From an uncultured Clostridia bacterium (GTDB lineage Bacteria > Bacillota > Clostridia > Christensenellales > Borkfalkiaceae), in the NCBI GenBank assembly GCA_934249215.1, contig CAKQKN010000006.1, positions 1 to 60,804 on the forward strand: a stretch of DNA of 60,804 nt, given 5' to 3'. The notes under the pieces are model-generated. The model was not told where the DNA came from, did not search any database, and saw only the letters and a list, made by a program, of their open reading frames with translations. A program made the translations under genes and the position numbers. Below are positions 53,479 to 60,804 of the stretch, piece by piece; positions within the stretch are counted from its first letter, which is position 1; every line of letters starts with the position of its first letter.

Positions 53479-53796
53479 ATGACTGATTTTGCGAAAAAAG
53501 TTTATGCGGCGGTAAGGCTCATTCCGCGCGGTAAAGTATCGACTTACGGTGCTATAGCCCTGTATTTGGGGATTCCGAAAGGCGGGCGCGCCGTCGGAAA
53601 CGCGCTGCATCGCAACGACGAACCGATCGCTACACCGTGCCACAGAGTGGTTAATTCCGAAGGATGTTTGTCGGAAAGATTTGCGTTCGGCGGAGCGGAT
53701 ATTCAGCGCGATTTGCTTTCGTCCGAAGGCGTTTTCGTTTCGGGGGATAGTCGCGTCGATCTCGATGAGTTCGGCTGGTTTTTTCCGAAAGAGTGA
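53479..53796 (+). CDS. MGMT-family DNA alkyltransferase domain protein
   Basis: 105 residues, only the C-terminal methyltransferase domain of O6-alkylguanine-DNA alkyltransferases. GKVSTYGAIALYLGIPKGGRAVGNAL (in part) holds the helix-turn-helix and arginine finger, and the active-site PCHRVV is intact. The cysteine argues for real alkyl acceptance rather than an Atl-type (PWHR) protein. A GTG at 53464 is an alternative start. Confidence 0.85.
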   Translation: MTDFAKKVYAAVRLIPRGKVSTYGAIALYLGIPKGGRAVGNALHRNDEPIATPCHRVVNSEGCLSERFAFGGADIQRDLLSSEGVFVSGDSRVDLDEFGWFFPKE

Positions 53797-53824
53797 TTAG
53801 ATGGTAGTGAGTTCGGTGAGTTAG

Positions 53825-53885
53825 GCGCTTGCGCGCCCGTATTCTTCGTCGGAGTGTCAACGAGCGATGCTCGTGATGACGGTAT
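53825..53885 (+). repeat. Family B repeat, degenerate
   Basis: First stem GGCGC-ttg-CGCGCC is kept, and the end GCTCGTGATGACGG is recognisable. The middle is diverged. Confidence 0.6.
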
Positions 53886-53911
53886 GATTCGGTTATATAG
53901 TTTAAAATAAT

Positions 53912-53947
53912 AAAAACCCGCGGATAGGTCGATTATCGCGGGTTTTT
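53912..53947. terminator. Terminator with conserved-motif loop
   Basis: Perfect 11-bp stem AAAAACCCGCG (53912-53922) and CGCGGGTTTTT (53937-53947). The 14-base loop is GATAGGTCGATTAT, the core of the dispersed motif. It works on both strands. Confidence 0.85.
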
Positions 53948-53984
53948 ATTATGGATGACGAACGTAATTATTCTTTTTCGGCGG

Positions 53985-54203
53985 TTATAATGCTTTGATT
54001 TCGAACGTTTTTCCGCCGAGATTTTCGTATATGCGGTGAAAAACGGAAAGTACGGTGCGCCCTTTCGATGCGCGGCGGAGTGCTTCGAGAACGCGCGCTT
54101 CGGTTTCGGCGTCGAGGTTTGCGGTGATCTCGTCGAGAAGAAGAACCTTCGGATCGGCAACCACTCCGGTCTGAAATACGAGCCGATTTTGTCCGGTCGG
54201 AAG
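53985..54203 (-). pseudogene. Remnant of an ABC exporter ATPase
   Basis: Minus-strand frame with no start codon, about 72 codons, ended upstream by an in-frame stop at 54204-54206. It reads LPTGQNRLVFQTGVVADPKV then LLLDEITANLDAETEARVLE and ends near FHRIYENLGGKTFEIKAL. This is the signature-to-Walker B-to-H-loop end of an ABC ATPase (normally LSGGQ, LDEPTSALD), with a damaged signature. The N-terminal membrane and Walker A parts are gone. It lies 26 bp after the marR gene, the normal place for an exporter regulated by MarR. Confidence 0.8.
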
Positions 54204-54229
54204 TTATTCTTGTTTTTCGTTCGGCGTTT

Positions 54230-54691
54230 TTATTTTTTAACGTTCTCCGTAAGGTGCGGAAACCCCGCGCGGCTTTCCGTTTTCGACGCGACGTACACTT
54301 TGTCGAGAAGTTTTGCGAAAGTTTCCGCTTCGCTTTCGCTCAACGCTCCCGTCGTTATATATTCGTAAAAAGCAGATTCGATTTCCGCTTTCGACGCTTT
54401 GAGTGTTTCCGCCTTTTCGGTTGGAAAGAGCAGGCGACTGCGCTTGTCATTCGGATCGTCTTTTCTGACGAGATAACCTTTCTTTTCGAGATTTTGCGTT
54501 CTCCGCGCGACGGCGGCTTTGTCTGCGTTCAGAATTTCCGCAAGTTTCGCCTGCGTACAGCCCGTGTTGTGGCGCAATGCGTGGATAAGATCTATTTCCG
54601 CGGTGCCCACGCCGTCTTCTCGAAGGTATCGAAGCACGGATTTTTCCGCTTCGCGCGCGATTTTCGTGATTTTTCTTTCGGTAATGTCCAT
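54230..54691 (-). CDS. MarR-family transcription regulator
   Basis: 153 residues with a central winged helix (GCTQAKLAEILNADKAAVARRTQNLEKKGYLVRKDD, in part) and the wing motif DPNDKRSRLLFPT typical of MarR. The ATG at 54691 follows GGAGG; an ATG-like start 12 codons upstream lies beside the operator. A palindrome at its own promoter indicates autoregulation. Its likely former target, an ABC exporter, is reduced to a fragment downstream. Confidence 0.9.
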   Translation of the reverse strand: MDITERKITKIAREAEKSVLRYLREDGVGTAEIDLIHALRHNTGCTQAKLAEILNADKAAVARRTQNLEKKGYLVRKDDPNDKRSRLLFPTEKAETLKASKAEIESAFYEYITTGALSESEAETFAKLLDKVYVASKTESRAGFPHLTENVKK

Positions 54692-54714
54692 AACGCCTCC
54701 GTAAAAACAAATTC

Positions 54715-54757
54715 GTTGTATATACAACTATTATATTCGTCGGGTCGGATTTGTCAA
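54715..54757 (-). promoter_or_regulatory. marR promoter and operator
   Basis: Minus strand TTGACA (54757-54752), 16-bp spacer, TATAAT (54735-54730). Directly after the -10 is the perfect 14-bp palindrome GTTGTATATACAAC (54715-54728), a typical MarR operator over the transcription start. Confidence 0.8.
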
Positions 54758-54847
54758 GAGTTTTGTTTGAAAACGGAGAAGTATTTTCGGTGAGTTTGAT
54801 TGTGTTGGGTGTGCGGGGTTTTGCAGTTTGGGAAGTTGGATTGTGAT

Positions 54848-54912
54848 GGAAGTGCGGCACTTCGTGCCTGGATCCCTCGGAGGTTTGTCGGGTGAGTATG
54901 GCTCGGGATGAC
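54848..54912 (+). repeat. Family B repeat
   Basis: First stem GGCAC-ttc-GTGCC and second stem ATCCC/GGGAT. Its middle GGAGGTTTGTCGGGTGAG is identical to that of the copy at 13773. Confidence 0.8.
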
Positions 54913-54979
54913 GGAAAGACCGGACGTGTTCTATATGCGGTGATTTTGTGAATTATTTAAAGATATGGAAATACTTCAA

Positions 54980-55008
54980 TTGAAATTCTCGTCGAAAGGT
55001 GATATAAT
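54980..55008 (+). promoter_or_regulatory. Promoter for the GH106-like gene
   Basis: TTGAAA (54980-54985), 17-bp spacer, TATAAT (55003-55008). The boxes are identical to those of the GH78 gene promoter. Confidence 0.7.
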
Positions 55009-55084
55009 AAGCCAATAAGAATTGCATTCATTAACGTCAGAATGATTCTGATTTTCAGAAAAAGGAAATTAAAACGGGGATTTT

Positions 55085-57907
55085 ATGAACGAAGCATTGA
55101 AAGCCGCATTAAGCGGAGAACTGAAAGATTATAGAAGCATTCCGTTCTGGTCGTGGAATAACTCGCTCGACGAGAATGAACTCGTCAAACAGATCGACGA
55201 TATGAAAGCCGCGGGTATAGGCGGTTTTATCATGCATGCGCGCACGGGGCTCAAAGACGAATATCTCGGCGAAAAGTGGTTTTCGTGCATTAAGGCGTGC
55301 CTTGATAAGGCGCGCGAAACGGGTATGGACGCTTGGGTATATGACGAAAACGGCTGGCCGAGCGGGTTCGTGGGTGGAAAACTTCTCGAAAACGAGGAGT
55401 TCCGTGCGAAATTTTTGGAATATTCGGTCGGGGCGTTCGACGAATCGGCTTTTGCTGTTTTCGTTGCCGACGGCGAAAAGGGTTTTATTCGCGTCGAAAA
55501 TATCGTCGAAGGGGTGAGCGAATATCATAACGTTTATTTGCGGACGAGCCCTGCCAACACGGATATTTTAAATCCCGCCGTTACGGACGCTTTCATCAAA
55601 GAGACGCACGAGGAGTATTACGCGCGGTTCAAGGAATATTTCGGCAAAGAACTTGTCGGTTTTTTCACCGACGAGCCGCAGTATTACAGATGGGCCACGC
55701 CTTACACGCCCGTTGCGGAAGCCGAATTCGCAAAGACGGGCGAGAACGTGAAAGACGGGCTGATCTGGCTGTTTAAGCACGACGAACGCGGTTATGCTTT
55801 CCGCGAAAAATATTATGAAACGCTCAATCGGCTGTACGTTGAAAATTTCTATAAGAAAATTTACGACTGGTGCGGCGCGCATGGCTGCAAACTCACAGGG
55901 CATTCGATCGAAGAGAGCGCGCTTTTTGCTCAGATGTGGGGCGGGGCGGCGGTTATGCCGAGTTATGAGTTCGAAGATATTCCCGCAATAGACTGGCTCG
56001 GGCGTTTTTGCGGAGAAGGACTTGCGATAAAGCAGGTTGCGAGCGTTGCGGCGCAACTTGGTAAAAAAAGGATTCTGACCGAATCTTTCGGTTGCTCCGG
56101 GTATGACGTAACCCCGAAAGAGTTGAAAAGCATACTCGAATTTCAATATTTCGGCGGGGTGAACGTAACCTGCCAGCATTTATATCCATATTCGGTTGCG
56201 GGGCGCGGTAAAATAGATCACCCGCCGGTGTTCGGGCCGCACGGGAACTGGAACGAAGGTTTCAAGGCGTTTAACGATTATTTTGCGAAGCTTTCGTATA
56301 TCATAACCGATACAAAAGAAAACGCGACGATCGGCGTTATTCATCCTATGCGCGACGTGTGGCTCGATTACGTGCGCGACGAGGACTATGAAAGCGTCAA
56401 ACAAACGGAAAAAGAGTTTAACGGGTTCTTGACGATTTTGCGCAAAAACGGCATTCAATACCAGTTCATAGACGAGAGTATTCTGGCTCGCCACGGAAGC
56501 GTGAGCGGAAACTTGTTGAAAGTCGGAAAGTGCGGCTATAGCACCGTTATCGTACCGAAAATGCGAAATATCGCGCATAGCACGTATGAAGTATTGAGCC
56601 GTTTTGACGGTAAACTTTGCGTTATCGGCACGCCCGAATTTATTGACGGCAAGCGCGAGAGGATAAACCTTGCCGGCAATACGACTCTGGACGAAATAAT
56701 TTCCGAAAGGGATATTAAGTTCATTTGCGACGACGGCAACTGCGTCGTAACCGCAAGAAGCGGCAGCGTGGGTGAATTCTTGTTTATAAAAAACACGTCG
56801 TATACCGAAGCGAGCAAAGTAAAAATCACGAGCGCGGAAAAGAAATATCGCGCGCTCGACCTTGAAAATCTGACCGAACGGGATATAACGGACGAAATGA
56901 CTATACCCGCGAACGAAAGCGTTATTTTGTTCGCGTGCGACGACGCAAAGCGAGCCGTAAACACAGAGAGTAAGACCGACGTGACGAACAAGTTTAAGAT
57001 CGCGGGTATAAGCGAAAACTTTTTTGTTATGGACTACGCCGAGATCGGTAAAAACGGTTCGGAATATAGTGATAATCGACCTATACCGGGACTTTTTGAA
57101 GAGTTACTATATAAAAACTACAAGGGTAAGATAGTGCTCCGTCAAAAATTCACTTTGCGCGAAAAGATGCCTTTGACGCTTGTTATGGAGCGCGCAAACC
57201 TGAATTTTGCGACCGTAAACGGTAAAAACGTATCTTTTTCGAAAAACGATTACGACGTGAACTTCGTTGAAAGCGATATAAGCGACGCGGTAAAGCAAGG
57301 CGAAAACGTCTTCCAATATTCTATCGATTTTTATCAACACGACGGGGTGCATTTTGCTTTGTTTGATCCGCTTGCGACCGAGAGTTTGAGAAATTGCTTA
57401 TATTACGATACTTCGATTGAAAACACGTATCTGAAGGGCGAATTTATCGTGAGCGACGATTTTTCGCTTTCGCCGAAAAAGATGCCGCCCGTAACCGACG
57501 AACTGTATAAGTACGGCTATCCGTTTTTTAAGGGTGAACTTACGCTTGAAGGCAAGGTGGATAAAAACGAAAGCGGGCGAACGATTATCGAGTTCGGCGG
57601 CAGATTTATGACGGCGAAAGTGTGCGCGAACGGAAAAGAAAAAATGATTACTCTGGATAATAAGGGCGATATTACCGATTTGCTGACGGACGGCGAAAAC
57701 GAAATTACGGTAACGCTTAAGTCGAGCATGCGCAATCTGTTCGGCCCGCATCATTATAAACCGATTCCCGAGCCGATGGGGGTCTCGCCCGACAGCTTCG
57801 AGTTCAGAGGAGGTTGGTTCGGCGGCAGAACACCCGAAAAGTATACCGATAAATATAACTTCGTGCCTTTCGGCGTGAAAAACATAACAGTTATCGTCAC
57901 GCGTTAA
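55085..57907 (+). CDS. GH106-like glycoside hydrolase
   Basis: 940 residues, no signal peptide, so probably acts on imported oligosaccharides. The start IPFWSWNNSLDENELVKQID followed by MKAAGIGGFIMHARTGLKDEY and WVYDENGWPSGFVGGKLL matches a family of Clostridia hydrolases related to GH106 alpha-L-rhamnosidases. A (beta/alpha)8-type N-terminal part (FFTDEPQYYRW; LTGHSIEESALFAQMWGG; ILTESFGCSGYD) is followed by beta-sandwich modules from about residue 620. The neighbouring GH78 gene supports a rhamnoside substrate. It contains an in-frame copy of the GATAATCGACCTATA motif (57071-57089). Confidence 0.75.
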   Translation: MNEALKAALSGELKDYRSIPFWSWNNSLDENELVKQIDDMKAAGIGGFIMHARTGLKDEYLGEKWFSCIKACLDKARETGMDAWVYDENGWPSGFVGGKLLENEEFRAKFLEYSVGAFDESAFAVFVADGEKGFIRVENIVEGVSEYHNVYLRTSPANTDILNPAVTDAFIKETHEEYYARFKEYFGKELVGFFTDEPQYYRWATPYTPVAEAEFAKTGENVKDGLIWLFKHDERGYAFREKYYETLNRLYVENFYKKIYDWCGAHGCKLTGHSIEESALFAQMWGGAAVMPSYEFEDIPAIDWLGRFCGEGLAIKQVASVAAQLGKKRILTESFGCSGYDVTPKELKSILEFQYFGGVNVTCQHLYPYSVAGRGKIDHPPVFGPHGNWNEGFKAFNDYFAKLSYIITDTKENATIGVIHPMRDVWLDYVRDEDYESVKQTEKEFNGFLTILRKNGIQYQFIDESILARHGSVSGNLLKVGKCGYSTVIVPKMRNIAHSTYEVLSRFDGKLCVIGTPEFIDGKRERINLAGNTTLDEIISERDIKFICDDGNCVVTARSGSVGEFLFIKNTSYTEASKVKITSAEKKYRALDLENLTERDITDEMTIPANESVILFACDDAKRAVNTESKTDVTNKFKIAGISENFFVMDYAEIGKNGSEYSDNRPIPGLFEELLYKNYKGKIVLRQKFTLREKMPLTLVMERANLNFATVNGKNVSFSKNDYDVNFVESDISDAVKQGENVFQYSIDFYQHDGVHFALFDPLATESLRNCLYYDTSIENTYLKGEFIVSDDFSLSPKKMPPVTDELYKYGYPFFKGELTLEGKVDKNESGRTIIEFGGRFMTAKVCANGKEKMITLDNKGDITDLLTDGENEITVTLKSSMRNLFGPHHYKPIPEPMGVSPDSFEFRGGWFGGRTPEKYTDKYNFVPFGVKNITVIVTR

Positions 57908-57979
57908 AGTAGAAATCGGCTTATTGGTTGAAATGGCGAAGTGCATGAAATTTAAAACTAAATTGATTTGAAACGGATC

Positions 57980-58012
57980 GGGTCGACGATGTTTTTGTCG
58001 CCGACCCTTTTT
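57980..58012 (+). terminator. Terminator after the GH106-like gene
   Basis: GGGTCG/CGACCC stem with an inner CGA/TCG pairing and a five-T run, about 70 bp after the stop. Confidence 0.7.
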
Positions 58013-58075
58013 CATCAAAATTTGACCACTTGTTCCGCTTTTTTTAGGACAGTTTTCAAATAACCGTTTTAACTA

Positions 58076-58104
58076 TTGAAAAAAAACAATTTTGCGGATA
58101 TAAT
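58076..58104 (+). promoter_or_regulatory. Promoter for the GH78 gene
   Basis: TTGAAA (58076-58081), 17-bp spacer, TATAAT (58099-58104), about 80 bp of leader. Confidence 0.75.
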
Positions 58105-58190
58105 CTTTTTTGCGGATGCAGTAATCGCGTCGGCATACATCGGGCAAAAAGAAATAAAAACGTCTCGAACTCGGGAGGGATAATGATATA

Positions 58191-60317
58191 ATGACTCATT
58201 GGATAGGCACGAATCGTGAAACGGAAGAAAAAGGCGTCGTTTTCTTTAAGAAAGCGTTCGCGATTAAGGGCAAAGTTAAAAAAGCGGTGCTTTCGATGAC
58301 CGCCTGCGGGGTATATCACGCGGAGATAAACGGCGAAACCGTCGGTTATCCGCTCGCGCCGGGGTATGATTGCTATATCGATCGTATGCAAATGCAGACT
58401 TACGACGTAACGAACGTTTTAAAGGAAGAAAACGAAATTCGCGTCGGCGTCGGTTCGGGGTGGTACGGCTGGTTCTATTGGGACGGCGACCGCAAGTTTT
58501 TGTCGGGCAGGCGGGCGCTGACTTTCGATTTATATATCGAGTGTGAGGACGGGACTTCGGAACGGATTTGTTCGGACGAAAGCTGGATCGTTTGCAAGTC
58601 GGGTTTGTTTTTCGCGGACATTTACGACGGCGAAAAGAAAGACGCGAGGATTAACGACTATGATGAAGAAAAGGTTGTTTTGCTGAAAAATTGTCGGCAA
58701 AACGTCGTTCCCGCCGATACCGATCCGATCGTCGAGCAAGAAGTGTTTCAGCCGATAGAAATCGTTACGCCGAAGGGCGAAAGGGTTCTCGATTTCGGTC
58801 AGAACGTTTCCGGTTACGTACAGTTTAAGATAAAAGCGAAAGCGGGCGACAGAATCGTTTATTCGCACGGGGAAATACTCGACAAGGACGGGTGTTTTTA
58901 CAATGCGAATTACAGATCGGCGAAGGCTTCGGTCGAGTATACTTGCAAGGACGGCGAGCAGTTTTACAAGCCGACCCTGACCTTTTTCGGGTTCCGCTAC
59001 GTTCGCCTCGACGAGTGTCCCGATTACGTTACGGCGGACTGTTTTTCCGCCGTCGCCATTCACACGAAACTCGACCGCCGCGGGTATATTTCGTCGTCCA
59101 ATCCGCTTCTCAATAAGTTGTTTTCGAACATTATCTGGGGACAAAAGGACAATTTTGTGGATATCCCGACCGACTGTCCGCAACGCGACGAACGACTCGG
59201 GTGGACGGGCGACGCTCAGGTTTTTTGCAGAACGGCGAATTATAATTTCGATTGCGAAAAGTTCTTCAAGCGTTATCTGCGCCTTATAAACATCGAGCAA
59301 AAAAGGTTTGGGATAGTAAATGTTTTCGTGCCCGATTCGAGGAACTATCATTCGCAGCTCGCTTCGGGCTGGGCGGACGCGATTACGATTATGAATCGCG
59401 ATCTTTACGATTTTTACGGCGACAAGAAATTCCTTCGCGAAGAGTTTCCGTATATGAAAATGCACGTCGATTCGATAACTTCGAGGACGACCGAGCCGTA
59501 TCTTTGGCGTACGGATAGAAACAATCATTTCGGCGACTGGCTGGGGATCGACGCCGAGCCCGGCAGTTATATCGGAAAGAGCCGGATCGACTATATTTCG
59601 ACGGCGTTTTACGCTTATTCGACGCAGATCGTCGTTAGCGCGGGTAAAGAATTGGGCGAGGACGTGAGCGGTTATGAACGGTTGCTGAAAAATATCAAAA
59701 CAAAATTCAACGAGGTTTTCCCCGAGCCCGAAACGCAAACGGAATGTTCGCTTGCCGTTTGTTTCGATCTTTACGAAAACAAGGAAAAAACGGGCGATCT
59801 GCTCGTAAAACTGATCAAAGACTGCGGAAATCATTTGCAGACGGGCTTTCTCGGCACGCCGTACATTCTTTACGCGCTCACTCGGACGGGACATGTCGAC
59901 GTCGCTTACGAACTGCTTCTTCGTGAAGAGTATCCGTCCTGGCTGTATTCCGTTCGACTCGGCGCGACGACGATATGGGAGCATTTCGACGGAATAAACG
60001 ATAAGGGCGAGCTGTGGTCCGCCGATATGAATTCGTTCAACCATTACGCTTACGGTGCGGTCGGCGGGTGGATATACAGCGTCGCCGCGGGCATTACGCC
60101 ACTCGAAAAAGGCTTCGAAAAAGTTCGCGTCGCACCTAATCCGAGCGATCGGCTGGATTGGCTCGAAGCGCGATATATGACGGGTAACGGCGAAATCGTA
60201 AGCAAATGGTACCACGAAAACGGTAAGATTCGTTACGAAATTACGTTGCCCGTAAGCGGCGAAATCGTAATTGACGGCAAAACTTACGTTTGTGAAAAAG
60301 GCAAATATCTGTTCTGA
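58191..60317 (+). CDS. Alpha-L-rhamnosidase, GH78
   Basis: 708 residues, cytoplasmic, removes terminal alpha-L-rhamnose by inversion. The N-terminal beta-sandwich (about 1-290; KKAVLSMTACGVYHAEINGE, VGVGSGWYGWFYWDGDRKF) includes the usual rhamnosidase N and concanavalin-like modules. The (alpha/alpha)6 barrel has the general acid region DCPQRDERLGWTGDAQ and the base in GATTIWEHFDG. A C-terminal beta domain closes the protein. Many GH78 enzymes are longer, but the order is complete. GGGAGGG lies upstream of the ATG. Confidence 0.92.
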   Translation: MTHWIGTNRETEEKGVVFFKKAFAIKGKVKKAVLSMTACGVYHAEINGETVGYPLAPGYDCYIDRMQMQTYDVTNVLKEENEIRVGVGSGWYGWFYWDGDRKFLSGRRALTFDLYIECEDGTSERICSDESWIVCKSGLFFADIYDGEKKDARINDYDEEKVVLLKNCRQNVVPADTDPIVEQEVFQPIEIVTPKGERVLDFGQNVSGYVQFKIKAKAGDRIVYSHGEILDKDGCFYNANYRSAKASVEYTCKDGEQFYKPTLTFFGFRYVRLDECPDYVTADCFSAVAIHTKLDRRGYISSSNPLLNKLFSNIIWGQKDNFVDIPTDCPQRDERLGWTGDAQVFCRTANYNFDCEKFFKRYLRLINIEQKRFGIVNVFVPDSRNYHSQLASGWADAITIMNRDLYDFYGDKKFLREEFPYMKMHVDSITSRTTEPYLWRTDRNNHFGDWLGIDAEPGSYIGKSRIDYISTAFYAYSTQIVVSAGKELGEDVSGYERLLKNIKTKFNEVFPEPETQTECSLAVCFDLYENKEKTGDLLVKLIKDCGNHLQTGFLGTPYILYALTRTGHVDVAYELLLREEYPSWLYSVRLGATTIWEHFDGINDKGELWSADMNSFNHYAYGAVGGWIYSVAAGITPLEKGFEKVRVAPNPSDRLDWLEARYMTGNGEIVSKWYHENGKIRYEITLPVSGEIVIDGKTYVCEKGKYLF

Positions 60318-60364
60318 AAGGCGTACAGTCGGACTTGCAAATGCCGAAAAAGGAGAATCGACAG

Positions 60365-60499
60365 ATGCGAGAAAAACAAGTAAAATATAAAAACGGAAAA
60401 CTCGATATAGAAACGAGGGTGAAAGACCTGCTAAAAAGAATGACGATCGACGAAAAAATCGACCAGAGGTTCACGGTTGGCTGCCGGATATTTTGAAAA
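60365..60499 (+). pseudogene. Broken start of a GH3 glycosidase
   Basis: A 44-residue frame with a good AAGGAG site. It reads LDIETRVKDLLKRMTIDEKI, the N-terminal motif of GH3 beta-glycosidases, then shifts to unrelated sequence and stops. Over 600 residues of GH3 are missing. It sits 47 bp after the GH78 stop, so a third hydrolase gene has probably been lost by deletion near 60470. Confidence 0.7.
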
Positions 60500-60804
60500 A
60501 TATAATCCGAACGGGAAATATCGATTACTCTCACGTTCGTCGTCGATTTTGAAGTGCGTTTCTTTGGGTTTTTCGTGCGTGAAGAGAAATTTTCGGGTGG
60601 GTTTTGCTGAAGTATTTTTGCGTTGGGAGGGTAACATTTTCGACGATAATCGACAAAATGCGACTATAATAGATCATAATCGACTATAAAATATGCGTTA
60701 TTTTTGATACATTTGTCTTAATTTGTGGTATAATATTTACAATAAAAAGATTTGTCGGAGACTATTCAATTATTGATTTAAAAAATTTTGATTGAAGATT
60801 ACTT
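60500..60804. other. Gene-free end with motif copies and a promoter-like site
   Basis: Two copies of the ATAATCGAC motif (60645-60654 and 60675-60689) lie 20 bp apart. An extended -10 TGGTATAAT (60726-60734) follows, possibly driving a gene beyond the window. I see no coding frame of note. Confidence 0.5.

Noticed and set aside
1..60804. tRNA or rRNA genes
   Set aside because: I looked through the larger intergenic regions and saw no cloverleaf or rRNA sequence, though a short tRNA could be missed without a covariance search.

Overview
The window reads as a chromosomal segment, around the replication origin, of an uncultured endospore-forming anaerobic Clostridia-type bacterium. Three lines of evidence support this. 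Sporulation genes are present: yabP, yabQ, a spoIVFA/spoIVFB pair and a SPOCS/LysM coat-type protein. There is a single-chain pyruvate:ferredoxin oxidoreductase and a clostridial 2[4Fe-4S] ferredoxin. Isoprenoid genes belong to the MEP route (dxr, ispE). Most ribosome-binding sites are GGAGG-like, and many promoters are near-consensus sigma-A with 17-bp spacers. I would not name a genus from this sequence.

Layout. 1-1.4 kb: gene-free, filled with dispersed structured repeats. 1.4-5.2 kb: ftsH, parA, parB. 5.4-10.1 kb: M48-type membrane peptidase, metallophosphoesterase, PTS EIIC-like permease, small membrane protein. 10.8-13.7 kb: yabP-yabQ-divIC-ppx plus an atypical M50-like protease. 13.9-17.9 kb: an ECF S component divergent from a truncated MocR-type regulator, a GNAT-like protein and a small PQ-loop-like protein. 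18-21.5 kb: PFOR. 21.7-28.1 kb: rsmG, a DnaA-box cluster (probable oriC), dnaN, rpmH, rnpA, yidD, yidC, jag. 28.7-34.5 kb: pyrH, frr, uppS, cdsA, dxr, rseP (translation recycling, lipid-carrier, phospholipid and isoprenoid synthesis). 34.8-42.5 kb: ArsB-like permease, a cytoplasmic TIR-LRR fusion, spoIVFAB (minus strand), DUF2726 protein, cardiolipin synthase. 42.7-45.7 kb: ferredoxin, SPOCS protein, ispE. 46-50.8 kb: mnmG and dnaA (minus), recF (plus). 50.9-53.8 kb: tcdA, two membrane proteins, an MGMT-like protein. 54-54.7 kb: a MarR gene followed by the decayed end of an ABC exporter. 55-60.5 kb: a rhamnoside-degradation-type cluster (GH106-like, GH78, and a broken GH3 start).

The usual origin block (mnmE/mnmG-rsmG-parAB and rpmH-dnaA-dnaN-recF-gyrB) is present in pieces but scrambled. 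dnaA lies about 25 kb from dnaN and is translationally coupled to mnmG, while the DnaA boxes sit in front of dnaN.

The most striking non-coding signal is a set of dispersed repeats. Family B (about 65 bp, about 20 copies) has two stems whose paired bases change together between copies. Family A (about 100-125 bp, 8 copies plus a partial) is hairpin-rich, and every copy lies close to a family B copy. A short motif close to CTATAGGTCGATTATCG recurs more than a dozen times, twice in the loop of a hairpin. A 295-bp element with TA-flanked inverted ends looks like a miniature transposon. The most interesting protein is the TIR-LRR fusion.
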